A stretch of DNA of 64,000 bases from Salinicola halophyticus (GTDB taxonomy: Bacteria > Pseudomonadota > Gammaproteobacteria > Pseudomonadales > Halomonadaceae), in NCBI RefSeq assembly GCF_003206695.1, contig NZ_PZJN01000008.1:136999-200998 (forward strand), in the 5' to 3' direction. Both the position numbers and the translations under genes were made by a program. The stretch's first letter is position 1. Each line of letters begins with the position of its first letter. This document shows, piece by piece, positions 23,201 to 31,182 of this stretch. The notes under the pieces were generated by a model. It made no database searches, was not told the DNA's origin, and was given only the letters and a program-made list of their open reading frames with translations.

Positions 23201-26178
23201 ATCATCGTCTTGCTGGAAAGCCCGAACTGGCCGTACTGCGACTCGCGCTGTGACCACGATTCTCCGTCGACCGTCTTGCCGTAGAAATCATCGACGGCGC
23301 GGCTGTTGTCCTGCACCAGCCCGGCACCGACGACGCGGTCAGACCCGAACGCCGAGTCGACCATCCCGCCCAGCGCCGAGCCCGCGAACGCCCCGACAGG
23401 CCCACCGAAATACGTGCCGATCATGCCGCCGGCGGTGGCGCCCCAGTTCGAGTTGGCGTGCTTGCCGAACAGCGCCGAGCCTGCTTCGTTGCCGACGTAG
23501 CTGCCCGCTACCCCGGCACCTGCCGAGGCGAGGCCAGACATGCCGCTGAAATTGGACGCCGAGCCGCCGAGGAACCCGCTGCCGCCGCTGGTCGCGATAT
23601 TCCCGTAGAGACCGCCGCCGGACGTGGCCACGTTGCTGTAAAGCCCACCGCCAGTGCTGGTCGCGACGTTGCCGTACAGCCCGCCACTGGCAGCGCTGCT
23701 ACCGCCACCGAACAGCGAGCGGCCATAGTCGAGCGCGCTGCTGCCGACCGACTGCATGTCACCCAGGCCGAGATTGCCCAGAACCTGGTCGACGCCGCCG
23801 GAGAGCGTCTGGCCGCTTTGGCCGGGCATGCCCATCGCGGTCTGCATGTCGGACGTGAACCCGACGACGATCGGACGCAGCGTGGCTTGATACGCGAGTT
23901 CAGCCAGCAACCGCTTGAACCCGTCCTCGAGCTGCGAAGCGAAATCATCGAACCCATCGAAGGCACCCGCGAACGCATCGGAAAACGTCTCGTCGATGCG
24001 GTCGGCGGCCTCCTCCCAGGCGCGGGCCATCTCCTGCGCAGCAGGGTCGGAGTCGAGTGCGAGCTGGCGCATCTCGTCGCGGATGCCGGCGACGACACGC
24101 GCGTACTGCTCACCGTTGGCGGGGTCTTTTCGCCAAGCCTCGTTGACCGCTTTCAACGACCGTTCGAGCTGCTGCCCGCGCTGGTAGGCGGAATCGTACT
24201 GTTTGACGACCTCTTCGAGCTTGACGGAGTACGGGTCCGCCGCGGCGACGGCGTCGTTGTAGACTGTGGCGGCCTGGCCGACAGCGGCGTAATACTCAAG
24301 TTCGCTCTTGGTGCCCTCGTCGACCTGAACCTGCAGTTTGGCGAGCGTCGACTGGTACTCGGCCTGCGCTTTGCCTACCGGGGACAGCTGGCCGTATAGA
24401 TCGGCGTAGGCCTGGGCGGAATCCTCCAGCGCTTTCTGATGCTCGCGCTGCGCCTTCTCGGCCTCGCGCTTGGCGGTGGTGTCCTCTTTGGTCGACTTGG
24501 TCAGCTGGGTGATCTGGCCGTCGATCTCACCGAGCATCCGACGGTACTGGTCGGCGTGCTCGGGATCGTCGGCCATGGCCTGCGAGATGGCTTCGCGATC
24601 GGCCCGGAGCTGCACGAGCTTGGTGTGCTGGTCGTCGTACGTCTTGATCAGCGACTTGAGGTTCTGTCCTTCGACGACGACGTCATCTGAATTTGAGGCG
24701 GCTGACAGCTCCTTTCGACGTTCGCGGATTTTCTCCAGCGCTTCATTGAGCTCTGCCATCCGCGCCCACTGACCGGCCATGAGCTGGTTCTGGCTGTCGA
24801 TCTCTCCCGCGACACTATCGGAGACACCACCGTGGGATTTGTCGTAATACTTCTGGCGCGCCTCGAGCTCCTGCAGATCCAGCATGGCCTGCCGGGCTTC
24901 GGTGGATACCGACTGCAGTTCGAGTGATAGCGTCTCATAGCTGCTGTCGAGCGCCGCTTTGTCGCCATCCTTGATCGCCTGGGCTAGGTCTCGAAGAGAC
25001 TTGTCAGCATCTTCGGCCAGCGGATCGACAAGGCCTAGCTCCTCTCGATAGCTGTAGATGGCGCCGGCAGCGAGAAGCGCCACACCTGCCGGACCTCCCA
25101 GCAACCCCATCGCAGCGGCCATACCCCGACTGGCAGCCGCTGTCGCGGCGATACGACCTTGGGTCACGAGCAGCGCTCGATTCAGGCCTACGCTGCCACC
25201 CTGAAGCGCCAGCATCGTAGCAGTGCCAACTGTGCCGAGCCCCCGAAAAAGGCCAGTGCTCGCCGTCAATACGGCCGAGGCTTTGCGGCCCAGCCAGATG
25301 GCGAACAGCACCTCCGCGACATCAATGGCAACACCGAACGCCGTCGAGATCCGATCGACGACGACCTCCATTCCGCCCATCTCGTCGATCCACTCACGAA
25401 TATCTTCAACGCTTTCCGTGATCGCTGGAGCCAGGTCGATCAGCAGCGAGTTTGTCAGGCCCTGTACGGCCGAGCCCATCGTCTCGATGGCGCTTTGAGC
25501 ATCGACGAACGAATCGATGTCGGCCTGGCTCATGGCGACATTGAGATCGTAGCCCTGCTGCATCAGCCGACGCAGTTCGGCGGCGTTGTTCTCGAGCAGC
25601 GGTAGGAGCCGCGAAGCATCATTGCCAAGCGATTCCAGCGCATTGACCTGTTGGCCACGACTACCCAGCTTGTCCAGTCCTTCCGCGATCGACAGAAGTT
25701 GCTCATCCGGAGACATGGCAACGAGCTTCTGCGCTGACAGCCCCAGATTGTTGATGACGTCGATCGCCTCGCCGCCACCATTGCTGGCAGCGTCGCCGAT
25801 CTTGTCCGCGACATCCTTGAGGATGTCGCCCATCTTGTCCTGCTCGAGCCCGGCGAACTGAGCTGCATACTGCATCGCTTGAAGCTGACCAGTCTGCACA
25901 CCGATCGACTTGGCGAGCCGGTCGGTTTGGGCGACGACCCGTAACTGGTTGGTACCCAACGCGGCCATGCCAGCAACGGAAAGCCCCATCGCGGCGGCGC
26001 CGGCTTTCAGAGAAGTGGACAGCGTTTCCCACGAAGCCCCCTGGTCCTTCGTGGTTTTCTTGTTACGTTCCTGGCGCGCATTGAGTTGACGCAGGTGATC
26101 GTCGGTCAGATCGATCGCTTTGACCGCCCCCGTGGCGTCGCCTGTCAGCAGCACCGCCGATTCATACTTGCGCGCCAT
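20260..26178 (-). CDS. Phage tail tape measure protein with EF-hand repeats
   Basis: A 1972-residue protein. The N terminus (residues ~35-420) contains the PhageMin_Tail-type hydrophobic region. Coiled-coil segments follow, then a Gly/Ser-rich zone (~residues 825-890, repeats of GLYGNVATS and GGGLYSNVATS). Around residues 1463-1735 there are six EF-hand loops: DLNGDGVRSAVE, DRNGDGIVTATE, DANGDGIVTATE, DSNGDGVITLAE, DLNVDGFLTFDE and DTNGDGQISRLE. The fifth has a weakened position (NVDG). The protein sets tail length: at about 0.15 nm per residue it would give a tail near 300 nm. EF-hands in a tape measure are unusual and suggest calcium-dependent packing or release. Confidence 0.9.
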   Translation of the reverse strand: MARKYESAVLLTGDATGAVKAIDLTDDHLRQLNARQERNKKTTKDQGASWETLSTSLKAGAAAMGLSVAGMAALGTNQLRVVAQTDRLAKSIGVQTGQLQAMQYAAQFAGLEQDKMGDILKDVADKIGDAASNGGGEAIDVINNLGLSAQKLVAMSPDEQLLSIAEGLDKLGSRGQQVNALESLGNDASRLLPLLENNAAELRRLMQQGYDLNVAMSQADIDSFVDAQSAIETMGSAVQGLTNSLLIDLAPAITESVEDIREWIDEMGGMEVVVDRISTAFGVAIDVAEVLFAIWLGRKASAVLTASTGLFRGLGTVGTATMLALQGGSVGLNRALLVTQGRIAATAAASRGMAAAMGLLGGPAGVALLAAGAIYSYREELGLVDPLAEDADKSLRDLAQAIKDGDKAALDSSYETLSLELQSVSTEARQAMLDLQELEARQKYYDKSHGGVSDSVAGEIDSQNQLMAGQWARMAELNEALEKIRERRKELSAASNSDDVVVEGQNLKSLIKTYDDQHTKLVQLRADREAISQAMADDPEHADQYRRMLGEIDGQITQLTKSTKEDTTAKREAEKAQREHQKALEDSAQAYADLYGQLSPVGKAQAEYQSTLAKLQVQVDEGTKSELEYYAAVGQAATVYNDAVAAADPYSVKLEEVVKQYDSAYQRGQQLERSLKAVNEAWRKDPANGEQYARVVAGIRDEMRQLALDSDPAAQEMARAWEEAADRIDETFSDAFAGAFDGFDDFASQLEDGFKRLLAELAYQATLRPIVVGFTSDMQTAMGMPGQSGQTLSGGVDQVLGNLGLGDMQSVGSSALDYGRSLFGGGSSAASGGLYGNVATSTGGGLYSNVATSGGGLYGNIATSGGSGFLGGSASNFSGMSGLASAGAGVAGSYVGNEAGSALFGKHANSNWGATAGGMIGTYFGGPVGAFAGSALGGMVDSAFGSDRVVGAGLVQDNSRAVDDFYGKTVDGESWSQRESQYGQFGLSSKTMMEPDELADWLDQIKDADNLLANAGNSSQKTSVRSALDGQKWSEDGGDSIAEITEARTKVIIDALKDASSDAVVDLIDSVGEITADNMSTKIPELANALKLGDLIDGLSGNVQDYALRVVRETNGNVEQTIDQLMSAIENFSVVDDTADRLGLRFNDLANNAVDAGDDLVTAAGGIDAFRTQASAYYDAFYTDAERTERQIESLNDVLAGTGLSADSTRDQFRDVLESLNLNSSAGRDTYTTLMSVAGTFADVVPAAEAAADSTDELNRAEQQLADKRTDLQIELLKARGDDEAAQKLQRKEALEATDESLRSLQKQVWAAQDQTAAAEAAAEAAAEAADAAAEAQERYADALSSSRDYLEGAFRDIGSYIDQLNATDGGLASPGDQLASASSAFREQYDLALSGDRNALDSITQYADRFIDAQQGWSGSGGETASVVDRIETMLAALPDQLTPEQFLADEFSGALAGQTTDLIGAIDLNGDGVRSAVEAEISANLDATSALSSKLVEQMQLNGQRALTQSDIRSALGVTESRAAEILSSLDRNGDGIVTATEIETSKTRESLIEALRDRFGELGDTVLTVDQIRAELNGKATASDIAAVVSQLDANGDGIVTATELSAAEQTSSLVGTLRERFGDLAGRVLTADQVRKALAGKASDAQIEAVIRSIDSNGDGVITLAEAQRQATSGLPGAIAASLGPLFDSLDLNVDGFLTFDEMREALNGIATDDQLRAIFQALDTNGDGQISRLEALRDSTDRTGDNTSDLSGLGGKTLGQIGSMNNHIEKDWREGITQRQRLTDMLDIMEDSLGSQFRSWGESDNRHITKMWRETISIDTQAQRSADFLKRMYESDWINGSHATGLARVPFDGYIAELHEGEGVLTAEQNRLWQALGESGPATLQPLVMAPPSVSPSSGAGSMEQLLRDNNRLMRQNVELMQRLEQHGAAGVRVSSEAGRRQIAATEQGNRSLARLESESRLEKTRA

Positions 26179-26194
26179 ACTTTTCTCCAGGCAT

Positions 26195-26217
26195 AAAAAA
26201 ACCCCGCCTTGGCGGGG
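26195..26217 (-). terminator. Intrinsic terminator in front of the tape measure gene
   Basis: On the minus strand CCCCGCC-aa-GGCGGGG is followed by seven T. It sits 17 bp before the tape measure ATG, inside the late operon, so late transcripts must read through it. Confidence 0.85.
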
Positions 26218-26239
26218 TCAAATTTGATAGGCCGTTTAT

Positions 26240-26530
26240 CTAGGGGGTCGTGGCCAGCTTGTGTATCTCGACGACACTCTCATGGATGCCGTGGAGAATC
26301 GTAAAGACACCGGCAACCAAGAACATGGCTAGCGCTTGTGACACAGCAGCCACGATCACCGGAATGTCATAATGTTGACCGGGCGCGGCGTAAGGTAGAT
26401 CCACTTCATAGATACCGAATTTCGCAATCACGATAGCCGCCGCGGCGGCGGAGATCGCAAACAGGAACCACGATAGCCCCAGCCAGGCAAAGTATTTGCG
26501 TTCCACTACCTGATAGCCGCCGTCTGACAT
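26240..26530 (-). CDS. Small two-span membrane protein in the tail operon
   Basis: A 96-residue protein starting at MSDGGYQ (GGAGGCGAT upstream). Two hydrophobic helices: FAWLGLSWFLFAISAAAAAIVIAKFG and DIPVIVAAVSQALAMFLVAGVFTIL. Function not known. Its place between tail chaperones and tape measure is unusual for a structural gene. A membrane or injection-related role is speculative. Confidence 0.65.
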   Translation of the reverse strand: MSDGGYQVVERKYFAWLGLSWFLFAISAAAAAIVIAKFGIYEVDLPYAAPGQHYDIPVIVAAVSQALAMFLVAGVFTILHGIHESVVEIHKLATTP

Positions 26531-26600
26531 ATCGCCTCCACGTTTCCGATTGTGATTTACCGCTAACAATAAGCCACGTAGAAACACTCGACACAACCAA

Positions 26601-27286
26601 TCACCGCTTATTCATCACACTCAACGCCCCGGCTTCGATATGCCGGATCTGTTCGAACCGTGCGGGCTGATCTTCGATGCCACGCATGCGCATGACGGAT
26701 TCCAACGCCGGGTAGTCGATGCCTTGGTGGTGGACGCCTCCCATCCCAGCGATCACCCGCCACTGGGTGGCACAGGCGCCGAAAAGCTCGAACGCTTCGC
26801 GGTGGTCCGGCCATAGCTCGGTATCGTTGGAGCGGGCGTAGCGGTTCTTGATGCGTACGCCGATCACTGCGGCTTTTTCCTTGAGGCTCCCCCGGTGCCC
26901 ACCGCCGGCCCAGCTGGCACCGAGGTCGTTCAGTTTTTTGCGGCGTAGACCGCCCGTCCCTGCTGGGTCGCGAAGAAGCTCTGCACCAGGGCCCGGCGAT
27001 AGTAGTTGATTTGCAGGATCTCGCGCAGGCCAGCTTCGTCGATTTCGGCCACGGTGCGCTGGTTCTTCTTCGGCGCGTCGCTCTCCTCGAGACCGCGCGG
27101 ACCTTCGATGCCTTTGCAGTATTCGATGAGCACCTCGGTGATGTCGCGCTTGCTTTCGTCGAGCGCTTTCAGTTCGTCGGCATCCAGCAGCGTCCAGGTG
27201 ACGTCGTATCCGAGTTGCCCTGCCTGGGGAACTTCGACGTTCATCTCGACGGTGGCGGTGGGTTGTTTGACGATAACGATGCCCAT
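26601..27286 (-). CDS. Tail assembly chaperone, -1 frameshift fusion (GT-like)
   Basis: Predicted 228-residue product made by -1 slippage at 26933-26939 from the upstream frame (26930-27286) into the downstream frame that ends at 26601. The downstream part (KKLNDLGASW..., then RYARSNDTELWPDHREAFELFGACATQWRV...MGGVHHQGIDYPALESVMRMRG) matches DUF1799-type phage proteins and has no good start of its own. In lambda, the analogous G and GT proteins bring the tape measure and tail tube together. Confidence 0.8.
26930..27286 (-). CDS. Tail assembly chaperone (G-like)
   Basis: A 118-residue protein starting at MGIVIVKQ. It ends VYAAKN at a stop directly behind a slippery heptamer. Acidic and helical, with ESKRDITEVLIEYCKGIEGPRG typical of phage tail chaperone first frames. 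Most ribosomes terminate here, and a fraction shift to make the longer product. Confidence 0.82.
   Translation of the reverse strand: MGIVIVKQPTATVEMNVEVPQAGQLGYDVTWTLLDADELKALDESKRDITEVLIEYCKGIEGPRGLEESDAPKKNQRTVAEIDEAGLREILQINYYRRALVQSFFATQQGRAVYAAKN
26933..26939 (-). promoter_or_regulatory. Slippery site for -1 ribosomal frameshift
   Basis: Minus strand reads GC A AAA AAC TGA in the frame of the G-like gene. A AAA AAC is a canonical X-XXY-YYZ slippery heptamer placed one codon before the stop, and the -1 frame continues into the DUF1799 coding region. Confidence 0.85.
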
Positions 27287-27378
27287 GTTGGGTCTCTCCA
27301 GAATTCGGGGCAGGAAGAAGCGCCGACGGCGAGGCCGCCGACGCTTGGCGCAATGGGGTTGCTGTTGAATGGCTGTGA

Positions 27379-28320
27379 TCAGCGGAACGTCAGGGTGTAC
27401 TCGTCGTCGCCATTCACAGGCAGGAAGCGAGCGTCCATCTGCCAATGGACGTAGCCGTCCTGGTCTTGATCGCTGATCGACGAGAGCTGAACCGCGGGTG
27501 CTTTGAACTCGAAGATGTTGCCGGGCTTGGTGCCGTGGACCAGCGCGATCGCGCCCTTCTTGACCTGCTGGTGCGATTCGACCTCAGCAAAGTAATCCTT
27601 CGTCGCAAGGTCCGGCGCTTCGATATTGACCTGACCCGTGCTCTGGCGATCAGTGATGTGCGCGCCTTCGCAGTTGATCAGGTTGCGCCAGGTCACGGTG
27701 TTGTTCTGCGTGAGAGATAGCGACTGGCCGCACCCCTCGTAGCCGTGCACGCTGAAGTCGCTGGTGTTCTGCTTGTTCACCGGGATCTCGGTGATCAGCT
27801 CTTCGTACTCGCCATCCAGCGTGAATGCCTCGGGGCGCTTATAGGCACCCGTCAGGGCGATCTCGATGGTGGGATCGCTGCCGGCGGTCAGGTTGAACGT
27901 CGCCGTTCCTCGAGCGCCGGTGATGCGCTGCACCTGGTTATCCGTGATCCAGTAGACGGTCGCCGACTCGAAGCCGCCGGAGACAGGCTGGTAGACGACC
28001 TTTCCGGCACCTTCGCCGTCATCGGCTGTAATAGTCTCGGAGTGCCCACTAGCTCGCAGCAGCGCGCCGCACTCGGGCACATCGCCCGGTGCACCGGCGC
28101 CCTTCAAGGGCAGCGTCAGCGTTACCTGAGCGTTGGGCCCTGTGTTGATCTGAGCGAAACCGCCGAGTGTCGGCCGCATGCGAGTTCGGTCGGTGGTGTT
28201 GCCGCCGTACCGGGTACCGCTGGCATTGGTAAGCGCCAGCATGTTATCGACGGTCAGGCCCGGGTCGACGCCGTACTCCGACTCGACCTTGACCAGCGCG
28301 AACGTCTTACGCGTCAGCAT
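27379..28320 (-). CDS. Phage major tail tube protein
   Basis: A 313-residue protein in the position of the major tail protein, directly upstream of the tail chaperones. It has a beta-sandwich-like pattern with repeated YGGNTTDRTRMRPTLGGFAQINTG and VTLTLPLKGAG. The size and gene order fit tail tube subunits of siphoviruses. Confidence 0.82.
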   Translation of the reverse strand: MLTRKTFALVKVESEYGVDPGLTVDNMLALTNASGTRYGGNTTDRTRMRPTLGGFAQINTGPNAQVTLTLPLKGAGAPGDVPECGALLRASGHSETITADDGEGAGKVVYQPVSGGFESATVYWITDNQVQRITGARGTATFNLTAGSDPTIEIALTGAYKRPEAFTLDGEYEELITEIPVNKQNTSDFSVHGYEGCGQSLSLTQNNTVTWRNLINCEGAHITDRQSTGQVNIEAPDLATKDYFAEVESHQQVKKGAIALVHGTKPGNIFEFKAPAVQLSSISDQDQDGYVHWQMDARFLPVNGDDEYTLTFR

Positions 28321-28489
28321 TGTGGTTCTCCTTCTTCGCGGGCGCGCTCGGCGCGGTGGGTTTGGCCTTGGCCGGTTTTTCCGCCTTGGCAGCGCTGGCT
28401 TTCGGCTTACGCTGAGCTGATTTGGTGCGGTGCTTCAACGTCGGCTCGCCGTCTTTCATGACGTAGCTGCCGCCTTGTCGTTCGGGCAT
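28307..28489 (-). CDS. Small Lys/Ala-rich protein
   Basis: A 60-residue protein, MPERQGGSYVMKDGEPTLKHRTKSAQ..., with a basic, low-complexity Lys/Ala/Pro tail. It overlaps the start of the tail tube gene by 14 bp, which suggests a coupled real gene. Function unknown. Confidence 0.6.
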   Translation of the reverse strand: MPERQGGSYVMKDGEPTLKHRTKSAQRKPKASAAKAEKPAKAKPTAPSAPAKKENHNADA

Positions 28490-28504
28490 GGTGTTCTCCG
28501 GAGG

Positions 28505-29224
28505 TCAGGTGGGTATGCGACGTTGCCACCGCATGAGTTCGCGCCAGTAGACGTGCCGTCCGGAGACGGCGACCTGCTGGCCGCCTATATCCTCGAGCGG
28601 GGTCATGGCGCCAGGTTGCTCCAGGCCGATCAGTGCGCTGACTGCATCAGAACGCAGCGACTCGATCTCCTGTTGATTCGCCACCAGCACGACCGCGACG
28701 AATTCAGTCACTGTCTGATGGCGGCACGTGGTGTGCGGTGGCGCTGCTTCACTCGATACGGTGTGAACGAACGCGGCCGGCAGCGAGGGCGTATCGGTCG
28801 AGAGCGTGGCGATCTGAATCTCGAAGTGCGCCTGATACTGCTGCTGGTCGTTTTCGTACTCCTGCGCAGCGTCGGTGATCTCGATGGACTCGACGCCAGC
28901 GAACGCCGAGACGGCTTGGTCGAGTTGCTGCGTCAGCTGCTGGATATCGGCGAAGCGCGCCGCGCGCAGGGTGACCATGTAGATGTCGACTCGGCCCAGA
29001 AGGTAGCCGTCGGCGTCGAGGAAGTTGCGCGCCATCGGTTGGTAGATGGCATTGGGTAGCGGCTCTTTCTCCGGGAGAGTGAGCGGGTAGGCCCGATCGG
29101 ATACCAACGTATTGAGAAGCTCGGCCATGGTGACCGCGGTATCCGCCAGGCTGGGGTCGGCTTTGCTCGAGAGATTGGCGTCGATGCTCTCGCCGCTCAG
29201 ACGATCGATGATCTCCTCGAGCAT
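28505..29224 (-). CDS. Phage tail terminator-like protein
   Basis: A 239-residue protein located between the head-tail joining genes and the tail tube, the usual place for tail terminator proteins (lambda U-like / Gp37-like). The C-terminal half has VTEFVAVVLVANQQE. Identification rests on gene order and size. Confidence 0.65.
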   Translation of the reverse strand: MLEEIIDRLSGESIDANLSSKADPSLADTAVTMAELLNTLVSDRAYPLTLPEKEPLPNAIYQPMARNFLDADGYLLGRVDIYMVTLRAARFADIQQLTQQLDQAVSAFAGVESIEITDAAQEYENDQQQYQAHFEIQIATLSTDTPSLPAAFVHTVSSEAAPPHTTCRHQTVTEFVAVVLVANQQEIESLRSDAVSALIGLEQPGAMTPLEDIGGQQVAVSGRHVYWRELMRWQRRIPT

Positions 29225-29226
29225 CG

Positions 29227-29769
29227 TTACACTCCCTTGCGTTTCAAATAGGCGGCCATGCCGTCATAGAAACGGCTTTCGAACTGCGTCTCGTTGCGGG
29301 CAAGCGCTGGCGCCATGAACGGTTCAGCGGCCTGCCCCGGGTGGTGATAGGTGTAGGCACGGATATGCGCGAGCCTGCGCTTGAGGTTGTGCGTTCCGCC
29401 GATGCGGCGGAACACTTTGCGCGTGCCCGGTTTGACGCCGTGCTCAACAAGGCTGCCGACGTAGGCCTGGCTGTAGCCGTTGACCTTTTTGATCGGCCCG
29501 ATGCGCACCGCGACCGCGTTCTCGGCCAAACCGAGACGCCCGCGAGCATTCTTCGATAGCGATCGCTTGGCGATGGACTGCTTGAGCGCGCCGGCGTCTT
29601 CGCCGGTACCGACAGGCACGAGCTGCTGCATGGTCTCGACAATCGGCTTGCCGGCACTATTCAGCCCAGCGCGGATAGCCCGTTGCTGTAGCTCGGTCTC
29701 GAGCCCCGCGAGTCGCTCACGAATCTCAGAAGCGCCCTCCTCGCTGATCTCGAATTCAAAGCCGCTCAT
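29227..29769 (-). CDS. HK97 gp10-like head-tail joining protein
   Basis: A 180-residue protein with the gp10-like signature: ...LNSAGKPIVETMQQLVPVGTGEDAGALKQSIAKR and a later GKAAEPFMAPAL-like GQAAEPFMAPALARN. Family proteins take part in head-tail assembly. It overlaps the preceding gene by 14 bp. Confidence 0.82.
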   Translation of the reverse strand: MSGFEFEISEEGASEIRERLAGLETELQQRAIRAGLNSAGKPIVETMQQLVPVGTGEDAGALKQSIAKRSLSKNARGRLGLAENAVAVRIGPIKKVNGYSQAYVGSLVEHGVKPGTRKVFRRIGGTHNLKRRLAHIRAYTYHHPGQAAEPFMAPALARNETQFESRFYDGMAAYLKRKGV

Positions 29770-30091
29770 GACACATGAACTCCAGCTGGGTGTGATTCAT
29801 GTTGGTGTCGATCGGCGGGCCGTCGATCTCGTAGACGCGGCCGCCGTAATCGATTCGCCACTCGTTGACGGCAACCGCGGCGAACTCCCGGCGGTACCGG
29901 ATCCGGATGCGAGTGGTGATCTCGCTATTCACCTGCTGGGCGGCGAAGAACTCGCGCCCACGCAGTGGCTCAACCGAGGCCCAGACAGTAGCGATCTTTT
30001 CGAACTCAGTCGTCGCTTGCCCATACTTGTCCTTTGGGCCTTCGACTGGGCGCATCAGGGTGACGCGCTGCTTGAGTTTTCCTGCCTGCAT
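29756..30091 (-). CDS. Head-tail adaptor / head closure protein (SPP1 gp16-like)
   Basis: A 111-residue protein: AGKLKQRVTLMRPVEGPKDKYGQ...WASVEPLRGREFFAAQQVNSEITTRIRIRYR...GRVYEIDGPPIDTNMNHTQLEFMCHE. This is the classic head closure protein pattern that connects the portal neck to the tail. Confidence 0.87.
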   Translation of the reverse strand: MQAGKLKQRVTLMRPVEGPKDKYGQATTEFEKIATVWASVEPLRGREFFAAQQVNSEITTRIRIRYRREFAAVAVNEWRIDYGGRVYEIDGPPIDTNMNHTQLEFMCHERL

Positions 30092-30094
30092 CTC

Positions 30095-30637
30095 TCACCC
30101 CACGGCGTGTCGGCGGTAATCGAACAACATCATCTCGACGCCCATCGGCACTTCGGCGGTGATGGTGCCGATGACCACGCTCTCCCGGTTCTCGTACCAG
30201 TGGCCGATGAGCAGCAGGAGCGCGAGCTCGATATCCTCGGGCGTCTTCTCGTAGCCCACGGAGGCGCTGATCGTGACGCACTCGGGCTCGGCGATGGTGG
30301 CGGGCCACCGATCACCCCAGCGCGGGTAGAGCCGGTGCGGGTCGTCGCGGGTGTCGAGACGCAGTGCGGTTTCGTCCAACGGCTGGCTGTCACCGCTGGG
30401 CGTGATGAATTCGAGCGCGTCGATGCTTTGGACTGGGTACCACGGCAGCTCAATCGCTCGATCCACCGGAGGAAAGCCATCGATGACGAGTGTCTCGGAT
30501 CGGGGCCGGATGGCGGTTTGCGTGTGTGCCTCGGCGTGCCTATAAGCCGCCTCGATAAACCGCTGCAGCAGCGCGTCCTCGGTGGTGTAGTCCAGGTCCA
30601 TGCGGCGCTGCAGTTTCACATCGGCCAGGGTCAGCAT
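30095..30637 (-). CDS. Head-tail connector protein (HK97 gp6-like)
   Basis: A 180-residue protein beginning MLTLADVKLQRRMDLDYTTEDALLQRFIEAAYRHAEAHT and ending with the helix ELALLLLIGHWYENRESV, the signature of gp6-like connectors that ring the portal. Confidence 0.88.
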   Translation of the reverse strand: MLTLADVKLQRRMDLDYTTEDALLQRFIEAAYRHAEAHTQTAIRPRSETLVIDGFPPVDRAIELPWYPVQSIDALEFITPSGDSQPLDETALRLDTRDDPHRLYPRWGDRWPATIAEPECVTISASVGYEKTPEDIELALLLLIGHWYENRESVVIGTITAEVPMGVEMMLFDYRRHAVG

Positions 30638-30663
30638 CGGGCAATCTCGAATTCAGGAATGGG

Positions 30664-30685
30664 GCCGGCGGCGCGTGCCGCCGGC
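30664..30685. other. GC hairpin between structural genes
   Basis: Perfect 9-bp inverted repeat GCCGGCGGC / GCCGCCGGC with loop GCGT between two late genes. No T run. Probable transcript-stabilising hairpin. Confidence 0.55.
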
Positions 30686-30691
30686 GATGGA

Positions 30692-31111
30692 TCAGAGGCT
30701 CTCGGCAATGCCGCGCTTGACCAGTTCGGCCGCTGTCTTCGGGTCGAAGCCGGCGCGGTCGTTGGGCGCGTAGCGCTGCCACGGGTGCAGGAACTTCACG
30801 CGGGTCAGCTGATTGCTCTTGAGGTTGTGCAGCGCTGACTCGGGGCGCACCGCCTCGTTGGCCTTCTGCGCCTGGGACTGCGCGCCAGGAGCCGCCGGCG
30901 GCGGTGTCGAGTCGGGCTGAGGATGCGTCTTGGCCTGCCCGGCCTTCTGCACCTCGTTGAGATCCTGTTTCTCGTCGGTGACCTTGTCCGCGGTTGAGCC
31001 CGAAACGGCCGTGGCGGCGCTCTCGCCGTTCTGGGTCTGGGCGTTGTCCTGCGGGCTGGCAGTGGCCGCCGGCGTGGAGGTGCTGGACTGCGTGGAGTTG
31101 GAACGGGCCAT
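30692..31111 (-). CDS. Disordered late protein with conserved C-terminal domain
   Basis: A 139-residue protein. Residues 1-80 are Ser/Thr/Ala/Gln/Pro-rich and presumably unstructured. Residues ~90-139 (ALHNLKSNQLTRVKFLHPWQRYAPNDRAGFDPKTAAELVKRGIAESL) look folded, with RVKFLHPWQRYAPNDRAGFD reminiscent of capsid decoration or head-associated small proteins placed after the capsid gene. Role unproven. Confidence 0.6.
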   Translation of the reverse strand: MARSNSTQSSTSTPAATASPQDNAQTQNGESAATAVSGSTADKVTDEKQDLNEVQKAGQAKTHPQPDSTPPPAAPGAQSQAQKANEAVRPESALHNLKSNQLTRVKFLHPWQRYAPNDRAGFDPKTAAELVKRGIAESL

Positions 31112-31143
31112 GGTGGCCTCCCTGATTGACGGGGTTGTCGATT

Positions 31144-31165
31144 ACCCGGGCCGGGTGGCCCGGGT
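31144..31165. other. GC hairpin downstream of the capsid gene
   Basis: Perfect 9-bp inverted repeat ACCCGGGCC / GGCCCGGGT with loop GGGT, 18 bp past the capsid stop (minus strand). No T run. Likely 3'-end stabiliser for capsid mRNA. Confidence 0.6.
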
Positions 31166-31182
31166 CTCTCGGGTGGTCGCGA

